From: Synergistota bacterium
Lineage (GTDB): Bacteria > Synergistota > GBS-1
Reading direction: 5' to 3'
Assembly (NCBI GenBank): GCA_025060595.1
Contig: JANXBX010000001.1
Location: forward strand, 84,459-148,458
DNA: 64,000 nucleotides
Below, in pieces: positions 1-12,332 of the stretch. The notes beneath the pieces were generated by a model. The model had not been told where the DNA came from and made no database searches. It saw only the letters and a list, made by a program, of their open reading frames with translations. The stretch's first letter is position 1. Each line of letters begins with the position of its first letter. Both the position numbers and the translations under genes were made by a program.

Positions 1-3218
<3,218 letters not shown>

Positions 3219-3241
<23 letters not shown>

Positions 3242-4178
3242 TCCCCCCTATCTTTGACTTTAAGGAGTATAAAACCTCCATAATGCCATTAAGGCTGCTG
3301 AGCCTAAGAATGTACCCTCTAAGCCAGCTTGCCCCTTTAATATCTCTCAATACCCAAGGAACTAAGGTTTTAACATATTTAGCCCCCCTCGTATCACTAT
3401 AACACTCCTTAACTTTTGAACAAAACCTTAAAAGCCACTCTAATTTATCTAAAGCTGTCTCCTTTAAATAAAATCCCTTGCTTTCAAGCTCTCTTACCTG
3501 CCTTAAAAGTAAAGGATTTCTCAAAACGCCACTTGCAAGCATGATACCATCACATTTAGTGATCTCTACCATCCTAATTGCATCCTCAGGTCGATTTATC
3601 CCACCATTACCGATAACGGGAACAGAAACCTCCCCTTTTAGGGTTTTTATACTATCCCAGTCAGCCGGACCAGAGGATCCATCTTCAACGTATCTTGCAT
3701 GAAGAGTTATCCAGGAAACCCCTTCCCTTTCAAGTTTTTTAGCAAGCTCAAGAAAAACCTCTTTACCCTTCCACCCCTTTCTAATCTTAACGCTAACGGG
3801 GATAGAAACTCTTTCCTTAACCTCGCAAAAAAGCCTTACAGCCTTATCTATGCTTAAAAGGAGAGATGCTCCTCCTCCGCTCTTTAATATCTTTCTAGCA
3901 GGACAACCCATGTTTATATCTATACTTGAGGCTCCCCACTTCTCAGCTATTATTGCCCCTTGAGCTACTTTTTCAGGATCCCCTCCCACTATCTGAACCC
4001 CTACAGGACCTTCCCAGGAAGCAATGTCTATCAAACTCAGTGCTTTTGGATCTCTATGATATAAAGCAACGCCACTTATCATCTCAGTATACGCATAGTC
4101 AAGCCCATCTTCCCAAAAAAGGCCTCTAAAAGGAAGCTTTGTTATACCCGCTATAGGAGCTAGGAAAATCCTTATCAC
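3219..4178 (-). CDS. dusB: tRNA-dihydrouridine synthase (DusB-like)
   Basis: An FMN-dependent TIM-barrel enzyme that reduces uridines in tRNA to dihydrouridine. It begins with the family pattern LAPIAGITKLPFR, and the catalytic cysteine is Cys92 in INMGCPARKILKSGGGASLL. VPVSVKIRKGW, TLHARYVEDGSSG and VPVIGNGGI are FMN/phosphate-binding segments. The length of 319 residues is usual. The start is a GTG overlapping the coaX stop by 4 bp (GTGA). Which Dus subgroup (A/B/C) it belongs to is inferred from overall pattern; DusB is the usual bacterial type. Confidence 0.92.
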
Positions 4179-4939
4179 GAGTTTCTTTCGTAAATTATTC
4201 TAAGTCCTTCAAGGGTTAACCAAGGGTTAACAAGATTAATTTCCTTAGATTCTTCCGCAACCAGATCTATCAAACCGCCCGTTGCAACAACAAAGGCATG
4301 TTCTCCTATCTCCCTTTTAATTCTTCTTACCATACCATCTATCATAGAAGCATAGCCAAAAATCAAACCCGATTGAATATTTTCTTCCGTGTTTTTACCA
4401 ATAGAAGATCTAGGTTTCTTTAACTCTACCCTAGGAAGCAAAGCAGTTTTGGCAAACAGAGCTTCCGAAGCCACTTTAATCCCAGGAAATATTGCCCCTC
4501 CAAGCCAATTACCATTCTCATCTATAGCACACCACGTCAAGGCTGTTCCCATATCTATTACTATAACAGGAGCTCCATATAAAAAATAGGCCCCTACAGC
4601 GTTTGCTATCCTATCAGCTCCAACGCTTGCAGGATTATCAACCGCTATCCTTATACCCAAATCAAGCTTATAAGAAACCCAGAGAATATTAAGAGAAAGC
4701 ATTTCTTTAACTACCTTTGTTATAGGCTCTACTAAGGGTGGAACTACACTAGAACCAACTGCTCCTTTAATGTCGCCTGAAGCTATATCAGACATTTTCA
4801 ATATAGAATTCAATAAAATTGCATACTCATCTTTAGTTTTATCCCTATCAGTAGCCAACCTCCATGCTCGAAGAAGCTCGCTATCTTTGTAAAAACCCAA
4901 GACTATATTAGTGTTACCCACATCTACAGTTAAAAGCAT
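4175..4939 (-). CDS. coaX: Type III pantothenate kinase
   Basis: Phosphorylates pantothenate in the first committed step of coenzyme A synthesis. Family motifs are LTVDVGNTNIVLGFY at the start, GADRIANAVGAY in the middle and DMGTALTWCAI near residue 125. I place the start at the ATG at 4939, giving 254 residues, because GAGGGAAGAGC directly precedes it and the protein then begins with the conserved nucleotide-binding strand. A longer reading to 4993 adds 18 residues unlike the family. It heads a four-gene overlapping operon with dusB, lysS and ligA. The pantothenate synthetase gene panC also occurs in this window at 46094-46966. Confidence 0.94.
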   Translation of the reverse strand: MLLTVDVGNTNIVLGFYKDSELLRAWRLATDRDKTKDEYAILLNSILKMSDIASGDIKGAVGSSVVPPLVEPITKVVKEMLSLNILWVSYKLDLGIRIAVDNPASVGADRIANAVGAYFLYGAPVIVIDMGTALTWCAIDENGNWLGGAIFPGIKVASEALFAKTALLPRVELKKPRSSIGKNTEENIQSGLIFGYASMIDGMVRRIKREIGEHAFVVATGGLIDLVAEESKEINLVNPWLTLEGLRIIYERNS

Positions 4940-5044
4940 GCTCTTCCCTCCTCTAGAAAACAAGCAATCTAAACTAAATTTTAGAGTTAGCATTTAAAAG
5001 TGTCAAGAAAAGAATACCAAGATATAGTAATTATCTATTAGACC

Positions 5045-5074
5045 TTGACAAAATGATACATAAAATAATATACT
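5045..5074 (+). promoter_or_regulatory. Predicted sigma-70 promoter of the leuCD-leuB operon
   Basis: TTGACA at 5045-5050 and TATACT at 5069-5074 are separated by 18 bp. Transcription would begin near 5081 and leave a leader of about 45 bases before the TTG start of leuC. That leader is too short for a leader-peptide attenuator or T-box, and no hairpin stands out in it. Confidence 0.75.
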
Positions 5075-5126
5075 TAATCCGGAAATATTGAAACATCATT
5101 TTCTAAAAAAAGAGAGGTGAGCTCTC

Positions 5127-6389
5127 TTGGGGAAAACCATAGTAGAAAAGATACTCCAAAACCATACAAGCGACGAAGTTAAGCCAGATAGACTAATAGA
5201 AGCAAGTATAGATCTCGCATTTGCAAATGACATAACAGCACCATTAGCCATAGAGGATTTCAAACTTATGGGAGCAAAGAAAGTATTTGACCCAGAAAAG
5301 GTAGCCCTGATATCAGATCACTTTACTCCTAATAGAGATGTTAAATCAGCAGAACAAGCTAAACTTATGAAAGAATTTGCCAAAGAATATGGCATTAAAT
5401 ACTATTTTGAAATAGGTAGGGGAGGAATAGAACACGTCCTTTTACATGAGGAAGGTTTAACCTTACCAGGTGATGTCGTTATTGGGGCGGATTCCCATAG
5501 TTGCACTTATGGCGCACTCGGATGTTTTGCTACCGGCGTAGGCAGTACAGATCTTGCTGCAGCTTGGGCTCTAGGAAAGCTGTGGTTTAAGGTCCCAAGA
5601 TCATTAAAGTTTATATATGAAGGAAAGCTAAGAAAATGGGTGGGAGGAAAAGATCTTATACTTTTCACTATAGGACAAATAGGTGTAGATGGTGCCCTCT
5701 ATAGAGCGATGGAGTTTTCAGGAAATGTAATAAGAGAACTGCCGATGGATGATCGCTTCACAATATGCAACATGGCAATAGAAGCAGGAGCAAAATGTGG
5801 GATAATAGAACCCGATGAAAAGACTATAGAATACGTAAAGGGAAGAGCGAAAAGAAATTATAAGATATTTAAGAGCGATCCTGATGCAGAATATGAAAAG
5901 ATATACGAGTGGGACGTAAGCGATCTTGAACCTCAGGTAGCGCTTCCACATCTGCCATCTAACGTAAAGGGGGTAAGCCAGGTCAGAGGAGTTAAAGTAG
6001 ATCAAGTTGTTATAGGTTCTTGTACTAACGGAAGGCTAAGCGACTTAGCTATAGCTGCTCAAATATTAAAAGGGAAAAAGGTCCACCCTGATGTCAGAAT
6101 GCTGGTCTTTCCTGGAACACAAAAGGTTTACATGGAAGCCATGAAATTGGGATATATAGAAACTTTCATAGAAAGCGGAGCAGCGGTATCAACCCCCACC
6201 TGTGGTCCATGTTTAGGCGGACATATGGGAGTACTAGCAAAAGGAGAAGTTTGTATATCTACTACAAATAGAAACTTCATAGGTAGAATGGGGCATAAAG
6301 ATAGCTATGTATATCTATCTTCACCAGCAGTAGCCGCAGCAAGCGCAATAGCCGGTGAAATAATTAGCCCAGAAGAGGTGATGAAGTAA
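5127..6389 (+). CDS. leuC: 3-isopropylmalate dehydratase (aconitase family) large subunit
   Basis: The large subunit of the heterodimeric [4Fe-4S] hydro-lyase that isomerises 2- to 3-isopropylmalate in leucine synthesis. At 420 residues it belongs to the shorter LeuC/HacA type, where the small subunit is a separate protein. Cluster ligands are Cys299 (VIGSCTNG), Cys359 and Cys362 (PTCGPCLGG). The start is TTG at 5127 behind AGAGAGGTGA. The stop overlaps the leuD start by 1 bp (TAATG). Because this subfamily also includes homoaconitase and citramalate-pathway enzymes, the exact substrate is inferred from the neighbours. Confidence 0.9.
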   Translation: MGKTIVEKILQNHTSDEVKPDRLIEASIDLAFANDITAPLAIEDFKLMGAKKVFDPEKVALISDHFTPNRDVKSAEQAKLMKEFAKEYGIKYYFEIGRGGIEHVLLHEEGLTLPGDVVIGADSHSCTYGALGCFATGVGSTDLAAAWALGKLWFKVPRSLKFIYEGKLRKWVGGKDLILFTIGQIGVDGALYRAMEFSGNVIRELPMDDRFTICNMAIEAGAKCGIIEPDEKTIEYVKGRAKRNYKIFKSDPDAEYEKIYEWDVSDLEPQVALPHLPSNVKGVSQVRGVKVDQVVIGSCTNGRLSDLAIAAQILKGKKVHPDVRMLVFPGTQKVYMEAMKLGYIETFIESGAAVSTPTCGPCLGGHMGVLAKGEVCISTTNRNFIGRMGHKDSYVYLSSPAVAAASAIAGEIISPEEVMK

Positions 6390-6883
6390 TGCTAAGGGGT
6401 AAAGCTTGGAAGTTTGGAGATGACATTGACACAGATGTTATAATACCAGCCACTTACCTTAATACTACTGATCCAGGAGAGCTAGGTAAGCATTGCTTTG
6501 AGCCCATATTCCCCAACTTTAAGGAAAAAGTTAACAAAGGTGACATAATAGTTGCAGGTAAAAACTTCGGATGTGGCAGTTCAAGACAGCACGCTCCTAT
6601 AGCAATAAAAGCTTGTGGGATATCTTGTGTAATAGCATCTTCCTTTGCAAGGATATTTTTTAGAAACGCTATAAACATAGGATTACCAATATTAGAATGT
6701 GAAGAAGCTTCAAAAAATATAGAAAATGGAGACGAACTTGAGGTAAATCTAGAAAAAGGAATCATAAAAGATCTAACTAAGGGAATGGAATTCAAGGCTG
6801 AACCCATACCTGAATCTATTCTTGAAATACTTTCAAGTGGGGGCCTTGTAGAATATGTCAGAAAAAAGCTTGGAGGTGATTAA
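6389..6883 (+). CDS. leuD: 3-isopropylmalate dehydratase small subunit
   Basis: The swivelling small subunit that pairs with the LeuC-type protein encoded just upstream. At 164 residues it matches the compact LeuD form. Recognisable segments are [18 protein letters not shown] at the start and [19 protein letters not shown], the substrate-binding loop of the family. The ATG shares a base with the leuC stop and the next gene starts 3 bases after its stop, so the three genes are one translational unit. Substrate choice (isopropylmalate versus homoaconitate or citramalate) cannot be settled from the sequence by eye. Confidence 0.9.
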   Translation: MLRGKAWKFGDDIDTDVIIPATYLNTTDPGELGKHCFEPIFPNFKEKVNKGDIIVAGKNFGCGSSRQHAPIAIKACGISCVIASSFARIFFRNAINIGLPILECEEASKNIENGDELEVNLEKGIIKDLTKGMEFKAEPIPESILEILSSGGLVEYVRKKLGGD

Positions 6884-6886
6884 GTT

Positions 6887-8014
6887 TTGTATAAGATCGC
6901 TGTTATACCTGGTGATGGAATAGGTGAAGAAATAATAAGAGAGGGAGTAAAAGTACTTGATGCTGCAGCAAGAAAGTATGGTTTTTCTATCGAATGGATA
7001 TGGTATCCATGGGGAGCGGATCACTATCTTAAAACTGGCGAACTTCTCCCTGACAGCGCTATAGAAGAGATGAAAAGTATGGATGCTATATACCTCGGCG
7101 CTGTTGGAGATCCAAGAGTTGCACCTGGAATACTTGAAAAAGAAATACTTCTTAAGCTTAGGTTTGAGCTTGACCTTTATGTAAATTTACGACCTATAAA
7201 GTTACTTCCTGGAGTTCCCACCCCACTAAAAGATAAAGGACCTGAACACATAAACTTCTACGTTGTTAGAGAAAATACCGAAGACTTCTATGTAGGGCTT
7301 GGAGATCGCTGGAAGGGACCAAAAAGAGAGAGCTCTTTTAACCTTAAGAGAAACCTTTATAAAGCAAAGATAAATGTTTCCATAGACATAAACCCAGATG
7401 ATGAATATGCTTATCAGATAGGGATAAACTCAAGAAGAGGCTGCGAAAGGATAATAAGGTATGCTTTCGAGCTAGCCAAAAGGAAAGGACTAAACAAAGT
7501 AACAGCCGTGGATAAGGCCAATGTTCTTACAAACGTTTACTCCCTATGGAGAGATGTGTTTGAAAAAGTTGGGAGCGAATACCCAACTATAGAAAAAGAC
7601 TATGCCTTTGTAGATGCCATAACTATGTGGATGGTAAAAAGTCCAGAGAATTATAAGGTTATAGTTGCACCAAACATGTTTGGCGACATAATAACTGACC
7701 TTGGAGCCATGATTCAAGGAGGATTAGGATTAGCCGCAGGTGGAAACATAAATCCTGGGAAGGTTTCAATGTTTGAACCTATTCATGGATCCGCACCGAA
7801 ATACAAAGGAACAGGAAAGGCTAACCCCTTAGCCACAATCATGGCAGGAGCAATGCTTCTTGATCATATAGGAGAAGAAGAAGCTGCCAAAGCAATAGAA
7901 AAAACCATAGGAAAAGCATTAATAGAAGGCAGAATCAAAACATATGATCTTGGCGGAGAAACAAAAACCTGGGAGGTTGGAGATATACTAGTTAAAATGA
8001 TAGAGGAGAGCTAA
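6887..8014 (+). CDS. leuB: Isopropylmalate/isocitrate dehydrogenase family protein, probable LeuB
   Basis: An NAD(P)-dependent decarboxylating dehydrogenase for 2-hydroxyacids. Start is TTG at 6887, SD GGAGG within the leuD end. Visible motifs are AVIPGDGIGEEI, the substrate loop LLKLRFELDLYVNLRP, VVRENTEDFYVGLG, VDKANVLTN and NMFGDIITDLGAMIQGG, with FEPIHGSAP binding the cofactor. The substrate loop has YVNLRP rather than the FANLRP typical of classical LeuB, so isocitrate, homoisocitrate or D-malate/tartrate activity are alternatives. Position after leuC and leuD favours 3-isopropylmalate; leuA is not in the window. The 3' end lies in a palindrome shared with the convergent DedA gene. Confidence 0.75.
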   Translation: MYKIAVIPGDGIGEEIIREGVKVLDAAARKYGFSIEWIWYPWGADHYLKTGELLPDSAIEEMKSMDAIYLGAVGDPRVAPGILEKEILLKLRFELDLYVNLRPIKLLPGVPTPLKDKGPEHINFYVVRENTEDFYVGLGDRWKGPKRESSFNLKRNLYKAKINVSIDINPDDEYAYQIGINSRRGCERIIRYAFELAKRKGLNKVTAVDKANVLTNVYSLWRDVFEKVGSEYPTIEKDYAFVDAITMWMVKSPENYKVIVAPNMFGDIITDLGAMIQGGLGLAAGGNINPGKVSMFEPIHGSAPKYKGTGKANPLATIMAGAMLLDHIGEEEAAKAIEKTIGKALIEGRIKTYDLGGETKTWEVGDILVKMIEES

Positions 8015-8027
8015 AAGGCTCTCCTCT
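8002..8027. terminator. Palindromic bidirectional terminator between convergent genes
   Basis: A perfect 10-bp stem, AGAGGAGAGC at 8002-8011 and GCTCTCCTCT at 8018-8027, with a 6-base loop. The stop codons of both convergent genes fall in or against the loop (TAA 8012-8014 on plus, TAG 8013-8011 on minus). The T-tract on either side is weak, so termination efficiency is uncertain. Confidence 0.6.
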
Positions 8028-8574
8028 TCTTTAAGTAAAAGATAATAAGTAAAACTCCTCCTATAGCTGCCCCCATACCAAATTCATTAGAGTACTTAAG
8101 TATGAGCTCTTTATTATCACCCGCATAATATCCTATTAAAGCGAGAACAAATACCCATACACCAGCTCCTAAGAGAGTATAAACAGTAAATGGCAAAGCC
8201 TTCATCTTAGCCACACCTGCAGGTAAAGAGATATATTGCCTTACTACTGGAATGAGTCTCCCTATAAAAGTACTTATTCCTCCATACTTTTCAAAGAATT
8301 CTTCTGCCCTCTTTAAGCTCTTCTCAGAAATCATCAGATATCTCCCATATCTGACCAAAAAGGGTCTTCCAAGCTTGTAGCCTAAAATATAATTAAACCA
8401 GGCTCCAGCAAGACTTCCTACGGTTCCCCAAATGATGATGAACTCAAGATCCATCTTCCCTTGAGAAGCAAGATAAGCTGCAGGAGGAACCACAATCTCA
8501 CTCGGGAAAGGAAAACACGAAGATTCAACAGCCATTAATAAAAAAACCCCAAAGTATCCCCATTTATAAATCAA
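8011..8574 (-). CDS. DedA family membrane protein
   Basis: A small inner-membrane protein of the DedA/VTT superfamily, linked in other bacteria to undecaprenyl-phosphate and phospholipid flipping. At 187 residues it is complete. The re-entrant segment carries ESSCFPFPSEIVVPPAAYLA and the second half has the conserved GRLIPVVRQYISLPAGVAKM, which resembles the family F/Y-x3-R-x2-P-x2-R motif. Several hydrophobic helices follow to the C-terminus (VFVLALIGYYAG). Start is TTG at 8574 with AGAGGAAG upstream. It lies alone, 40 bp downstream of an unrelated secreted protein gene, and may be cotranscribed with it. Confidence 0.88.
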   Translation of the reverse strand: MIYKWGYFGVFLLMAVESSCFPFPSEIVVPPAAYLASQGKMDLEFIIIWGTVGSLAGAWFNYILGYKLGRPFLVRYGRYLMISEKSLKRAEEFFEKYGGISTFIGRLIPVVRQYISLPAGVAKMKALPFTVYTLLGAGVWVFVLALIGYYAGDNKELILKYSNEFGMGAAIGGVLLIIFYLKKRRAF

Positions 8575-8614
8575 AGAAGCAGCTTCCTCTAAAATATAAT
8601 AAAGAAGCTCTATT

Positions 8615-9487
8615 TTACTTCAAAGCCTCCTCCTTAGGAACTATGACATTTAAATTAGTAAATTTAACCTTAACGCTACCCATAGCAATAACCCCTATAC
8701 CACCAGAAGGAATAGAAGAGTCACGAACATCAAAGATCTTTCTCTCTCCTTCTCCTGGCACAAGAACATAACAGGATATTCTATCACCCTTTACAACTAC
8801 CTTCATAGTACTAAAGCTTAAAGGTCCCTTGGTCCAGTCTCTTATCACACGCGGTTTGTTATTATGTAAGACCTGTAGAGAAAAAACTCCGTCCTCCCTA
8901 TGAAGAAACATATAAAAGTTATTTAGATCCTTAACTCTAAACATAATTCCATAAATAAGCCATGGAGCTGTATATCCGCTTTCCTTAACAGCTACATCCG
9001 CGGTATAAATATAATCTGGATATCTATTTATATAGGGCTGAACTTTTGCTGGAATACATAAAGCTGTCAGGTCTTGACGCTCCATCTGAATATAAAGTCC
9101 ATTATTAGCTACATAAATCTTCCTCTCATATGTATCCACATGAGGCCAACCGTTTCTATTATCTACAAAATCCTCATAAAGAAGATGTAGATCCGGCAAG
9201 GATTCTATTTCTGCTTCAGTTATCTTCCCATCCATAGCTAAGTTAAAAAACTTATGCTGAAGCTTTGAATCCACTTGAGCTAAATAGTTAATATAAATCT
9301 TCTCGAGCTCGTCAAGCTTTCTATCATCGCCGAGCTTTTTGATAAAGGAAAAGACCTCTGGATTAGGTTGTCTCTCTTCTGCAAACACTCTTTCAGCATA
9401 GTTAAGAGCAGGATTTCCAACAGCCCAGGCGAAAGAAACTATTCCAAAAACCATCCAAAGGGTCACAAATACCAAAAATCTTCTCAA
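8615..9487 (-). CDS. Secreted protein with C-terminal lectin-like beta-sandwich
   Basis: I do not recognise a named family. The TTG start at 9487 follows GGGGGTG. A signal peptide (about residues 1-22, hydrophobic then ending SFAWA) lacks a lipobox cysteine, so the protein is probably periplasmic. Residues 25-105 look helical. From about 105 to the end the pattern EDFVDNRNGWP, YGIMFRVKDLNNFYMFLH and GGIGVIAMGSVKVKFTNLNV resembles concanavalin-type domains of the DUF1080/DUF1349 kind, which bind glycans or serve as adhesion modules. A similar N-terminal sandwich occurs in the exported protein at 54679-56163. Function is unknown. Confidence 0.6.
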   Translation of the reverse strand: MRRFLVFVTLWMVFGIVSFAWAVGNPALNYAERVFAEERQPNPEVFSFIKKLGDDRKLDELEKIYINYLAQVDSKLQHKFFNLAMDGKITEAEIESLPDLHLLYEDFVDNRNGWPHVDTYERKIYVANNGLYIQMERQDLTALCIPAKVQPYINRYPDYIYTADVAVKESGYTAPWLIYGIMFRVKDLNNFYMFLHREDGVFSLQVLHNNKPRVIRDWTKGPLSFSTMKVVVKGDRISCYVLVPGEGERKIFDVRDSSIPSGGIGVIAMGSVKVKFTNLNVIVPKEEALK

Positions 9488-9490
9488 ATT

Positions 9491-9519
9491 TTGACACCCC
9501 CTTTAAGTTTATTATAACA
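9491..9519 (+). promoter_or_regulatory. Predicted promoter of the threonine/aspartate-family operon
   Basis: TTGACA at 9491-9496 and TATAAC at 9514-9519 with 17 bp between them. The resulting leader would be about 80 bases before 9609. I saw no terminator hairpin or run of Thr/Ile/Lys codons in it. The promoter overlaps the ribosome-binding region of the divergent gene at 8615-9487. Confidence 0.55.
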
Positions 9520-9608
9520 CAATTTAGCATAAAAATCTTCTCATAAAGGCAACTCTGTGGTATCATTTATTAAACGTAAAACTTCCTTAAAAGGGGTGGA
9601 TATGAAAG

Positions 9609-10340
9609 ATGAAGAAAGCTTTGTTCGCTTTGAAACCACGGGAGTCCAAGAGGTTAATAGCTAAAGCTGTAGCAAACCTGCCGGAGGTAAAGCGAGCGCT
9701 CGAAGAGGGCTACATAGTTATAAACCCAGGATCTACAAATGGATATGTAGCTGAAGAGCTCCTCGGAAGGGAAATAGAAAAAGAACGGTTCATAATAGGT
9801 TACATAGAAGGAGGAAAACTTTGTATAAATCCTCCTGAAAAGAGAATTCCCCCAATAATACTTTACAAAGGAAAGGAAACAGATGAACCTTATGATAGCG
9901 TTTTAGACAAGCTTGGGAAAAATGATGTAATGATAAAGGGAGCAAATGCTATAGATTTTGAAGGCAATGTGGGAATAATGCTCGGAAATAAAGTAGGAGG
10001 AACCATAGGAAAGATAATCGGACCGGTAGTCTCAAGAGGGGTAAAGTTAATAATACCGGTTAGCTTAGAAAAGCTCATACCATCAGTTAAGCTTGCCTCC
10101 TCAGTCTTAGGTATAGAGGAACTCGACTATTCTGATGGACTTAAAATAGGGCTTATGCCTGTAGCTTACGGAAAAATTATAACTGAGATAGAAGCTTTCT
10201 TTATACTTTCTAATGTCGAAGCTTTCCTAGTAGCAAAGGGTGGTCTTAACGATTCTCAAGGGGCTTCAATTATAGCTATATGGGGAGAAGACAAAGATGT
10301 GGAAAAAGCCATAGAGATAGTAAACAACTTAAAGGAGTAG
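9609..10340 (+). CDS. Conserved-looking protein of unknown function heading the thr operon
   Basis: 243 residues, soluble, no signal peptide and no motif I can name. It has a nucleotide- or ligand-binding look: YIVINPGSTNGYVAEELLG near the start, then KNDVMIKGANAIDFEGNVGIMLGNKVGGTIG, a Gly-rich segment, and VSRGVKLIIPVSLEKLIP. The start at ATG 9609 is favoured by AAGGGGTGG about 10 bases upstream; an ATG at 9602 is in another frame. It is followed 9 bp later by thrC and then thrB, lysC, asd and an aminotransferase, all the same direction. A role tied to aspartate-family amino acids is inferred only from this position. Confidence 0.7.
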   Translation: MKKALFALKPRESKRLIAKAVANLPEVKRALEEGYIVINPGSTNGYVAEELLGREIEKERFIIGYIEGGKLCINPPEKRIPPIILYKGKETDEPYDSVLDKLGKNDVMIKGANAIDFEGNVGIMLGNKVGGTIGKIIGPVVSRGVKLIIPVSLEKLIPSVKLASSVLGIEELDYSDGLKIGLMPVAYGKIITEIEAFFILSNVEAFLVAKGGLNDSQGASIIAIWGEDKDVEKAIEIVNNLKE

Positions 10341-10349
10341 ATATAAACC

Positions 10350-11405
10350 ATGGATTCAGAAGGTGTGATGCAAAGGTGGCGTGAATTTTTACCTATCACG
10401 GAAAAGACACCCATTATTACTCTAGGAGAAGGAAACACTCCTTTGATAAGGGCAAGAAATATCGAAAGAGAGTTTAACTTAAAATTTGAACTTTACCTAA
10501 AATATGAGGGAACAAACCCTACAGGATCATTTAAAGATAGAGGAATGGTTATGGCTGTAGCTAAAGCTTTAGAGGAAGGAGCTGTTGCTATAGCTTGTGC
10601 ATCTACTGGTAACACATCAGCTTCAGCCGCGGCTTACGCAGCAAGGGCGGGATTGAAATGTATAGTTATTATACCTAAAAGAGCCATAGCCTTAGGAAAG
10701 TTAGCTCAGGCTTTAGCAGCAGGAGCAACCGTAATAGCTATAGAGGGAAACTTCGACGACGGATTAAAGATAATAAAGGAACTAACTCAAAAATATCCTA
10801 TAACGCTTGTAAATTCTCTAAATCCCTACAGACTTGAAGGGCAGAAAACAGCAGCTTTTGAGGTCTGTGAAAAGCTGGGAGATGCTCCAGATTACTTAGC
10901 AATACCTGTAGGAAACGCAGGAAATATAAGCGCTTATGGAATGGGCTTTAAGGAGTTCAAAAACATCGGTAGAATAAATAAACTACCCAAGATGCTTGGC
11001 TTTCAAGCGGAAGGAGCAGCTCCAATTATCGAAAACAAGGTAATAGAAAATCCCGAAACCATAGCAACAGCAATAAGAATAGGTAATCCCGCACATTGGC
11101 AAAGAGCTGTAAATACTGTAAAAGAGCTTGGAGGAGGTTTCTACAAAGTTAGCGATGAAGAGATCTTAGAAGCTTATAAAATAGTTGTCAAAAAAGAAGG
11201 AGTTTTTGCAGAGCCTGCTTCAGCAGCACCAATAGCCGGCGTATTAAAGCTAAATAACGTCAACTTTTTCCAAAAAGGTGCAAAGGTCGTGTGTGTTCTA
11301 ACAGGACATGGATTAAAAGATCCAAACTTAGCTATTAGGGTGGTTGGTGAACCACCTTCATGCCCTCCGCTTTTGGAGGAGGTGATAAGGTTAGTTAAAC
11401 TTTAA
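10350..11405 (+). CDS. thrC: Threonine synthase
   Basis: A PLP enzyme converting O-phosphohomoserine to threonine. At 351 residues it is the short fold-type II form. The PLP lysine is Lys62 in [35 protein letters not shown] is the substrate/phosphate-binding loop and [16 protein letters not shown] contains the cofactor-phosphate loop. The ATG at 10350 is 11-12 bases beyond AAAGGAG; an internal ATG at 10368 preceded by AAGGTG is an alternative start. ThrB, the enzyme for the preceding step, is encoded immediately downstream. Confidence 0.95.
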   Translation: MDSEGVMQRWREFLPITEKTPIITLGEGNTPLIRARNIEREFNLKFELYLKYEGTNPTGSFKDRGMVMAVAKALEEGAVAIACASTGNTSASAAAYAARAGLKCIVIIPKRAIALGKLAQALAAGATVIAIEGNFDDGLKIIKELTQKYPITLVNSLNPYRLEGQKTAAFEVCEKLGDAPDYLAIPVGNAGNISAYGMGFKEFKNIGRINKLPKMLGFQAEGAAPIIENKVIENPETIATAIRIGNPAHWQRAVNTVKELGGGFYKVSDEEILEAYKIVVKKEGVFAEPASAAPIAGVLKLNNVNFFQKGAKVVCVLTGHGLKDPNLAIRVVGEPPSCPPLLEEVIRLVKL

Positions 11406-11422
11406 GGAGGTGATATTTAGGG

Positions 11423-12331
11423 TTGATAAGGGTAAGGGTTCCAGCAACCTCTGCGAATTTGGGGCCAGGTTTTGACATTATTGGAGCAGCATGGAATATT
11501 TATAATATCTTTGAATGCGAAGAAATCGAAGAAGGAGTTGAAATCAACGTCGAGGGAGCTCCAGACATAAGTAAAGAGGAAGATAACGCCGTATATAAGG
11601 CCTTCAAAAAAGCTTTCGAGTACAAGGGAGAAAAACCACCAAAGGGCATAAGAATAAACATAAGGGTCAACATTCCTACTAAAAGGGGGCTAGGCTCAAG
11701 CGCAACAGCTTACTTAGGTGGCTTACTATTAGCTAACAGATTTCTAAGCAAACCTTTAAAGAGAAAGGAGCTTCTTTCCCTTGCAGTTGAGCTTGAAGGA
11801 CACCCTGATAACGTTTATCCAGCGTTCTTTGGCGGCATAACTTTAGCTTACAACAAAGAAAATTCTTTAGAGCCTTATAGACTAAGAGTAAGAGGATTTC
11901 CTGCTGAGACGTTTGTCCTTGTTCCACCTTTTGGAGTTCCTACAGAAGAAGCAAGAAAGGTTCTTCCTAAAAGCTATTCTAAAGAAGAAGTAATATTCAA
12001 TATGCGCCAGGTTAGCTTACTTATAACCGCTCTCGAAGAAAGAGAACCCGAATTACTAAGATGGGCTTTCGAGGATAGAATACATCAACCTTATCGAGCC
12101 TCTCTTGTTCCAGGAATGTACGAACTTTTTGAAGAATCTATAAGCTTAGGGGCATATGGCGGTGTATTAAGTGGAGCAGGACCGAGCCTTCTCTTTTTCG
12201 CTCCTTTAGGGAAAGGAAGAACGATAGCATCCAAGTTAGCTGAAAAATGGAGTAACATAATTAACGGAGAAGTGAAAATCATTGTTACCGATATAGACTA
12301 TAGGGGTGCTACCCTAATGGAGGTATCATAA
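11423..12331 (+). CDS. thrB: Homoserine kinase
   Basis: A GHMP-family kinase that phosphorylates homoserine with ATP to give the substrate of threonine synthase. The N-terminus [21 protein letters not shown] and the ATP loop [16 protein letters not shown] are characteristic, and [20 protein letters not shown] near the C-terminus is GHMP motif 3. Length is 302 residues. The start is TTG at 11423 behind TAAGGAGGTG. It ends 1 base before lysC. Homoserine dehydrogenase, needed between asd and thrB, is not in this window. Confidence 0.95.
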   Translation: MIRVRVPATSANLGPGFDIIGAAWNIYNIFECEEIEEGVEINVEGAPDISKEEDNAVYKAFKKAFEYKGEKPPKGIRINIRVNIPTKRGLGSSATAYLGGLLLANRFLSKPLKRKELLSLAVELEGHPDNVYPAFFGGITLAYNKENSLEPYRLRVRGFPAETFVLVPPFGVPTEEARKVLPKSYSKEEVIFNMRQVSLLITALEEREPELLRWAFEDRIHQPYRASLVPGMYELFEESISLGAYGGVLSGAGPSLLFFAPLGKGRTIASKLAEKWSNIINGEVKIIVTDIDYRGATLMEVS

Positions 12332-12332
12332 G

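Noticed and set aside
5718-6005. Antisense ORF inside leuC
   Set aside because: Low-complexity aromatic translation with no ribosome site and opposite a firmly identified gene; the same applies to the other antisense frames in this window.
9602-9664. Short upstream ORF overlapping the start of the unknown thr-operon gene
   Set aside because: It has poor ribosome-site spacing (3 bases) and no enrichment for regulatory amino acid codons.
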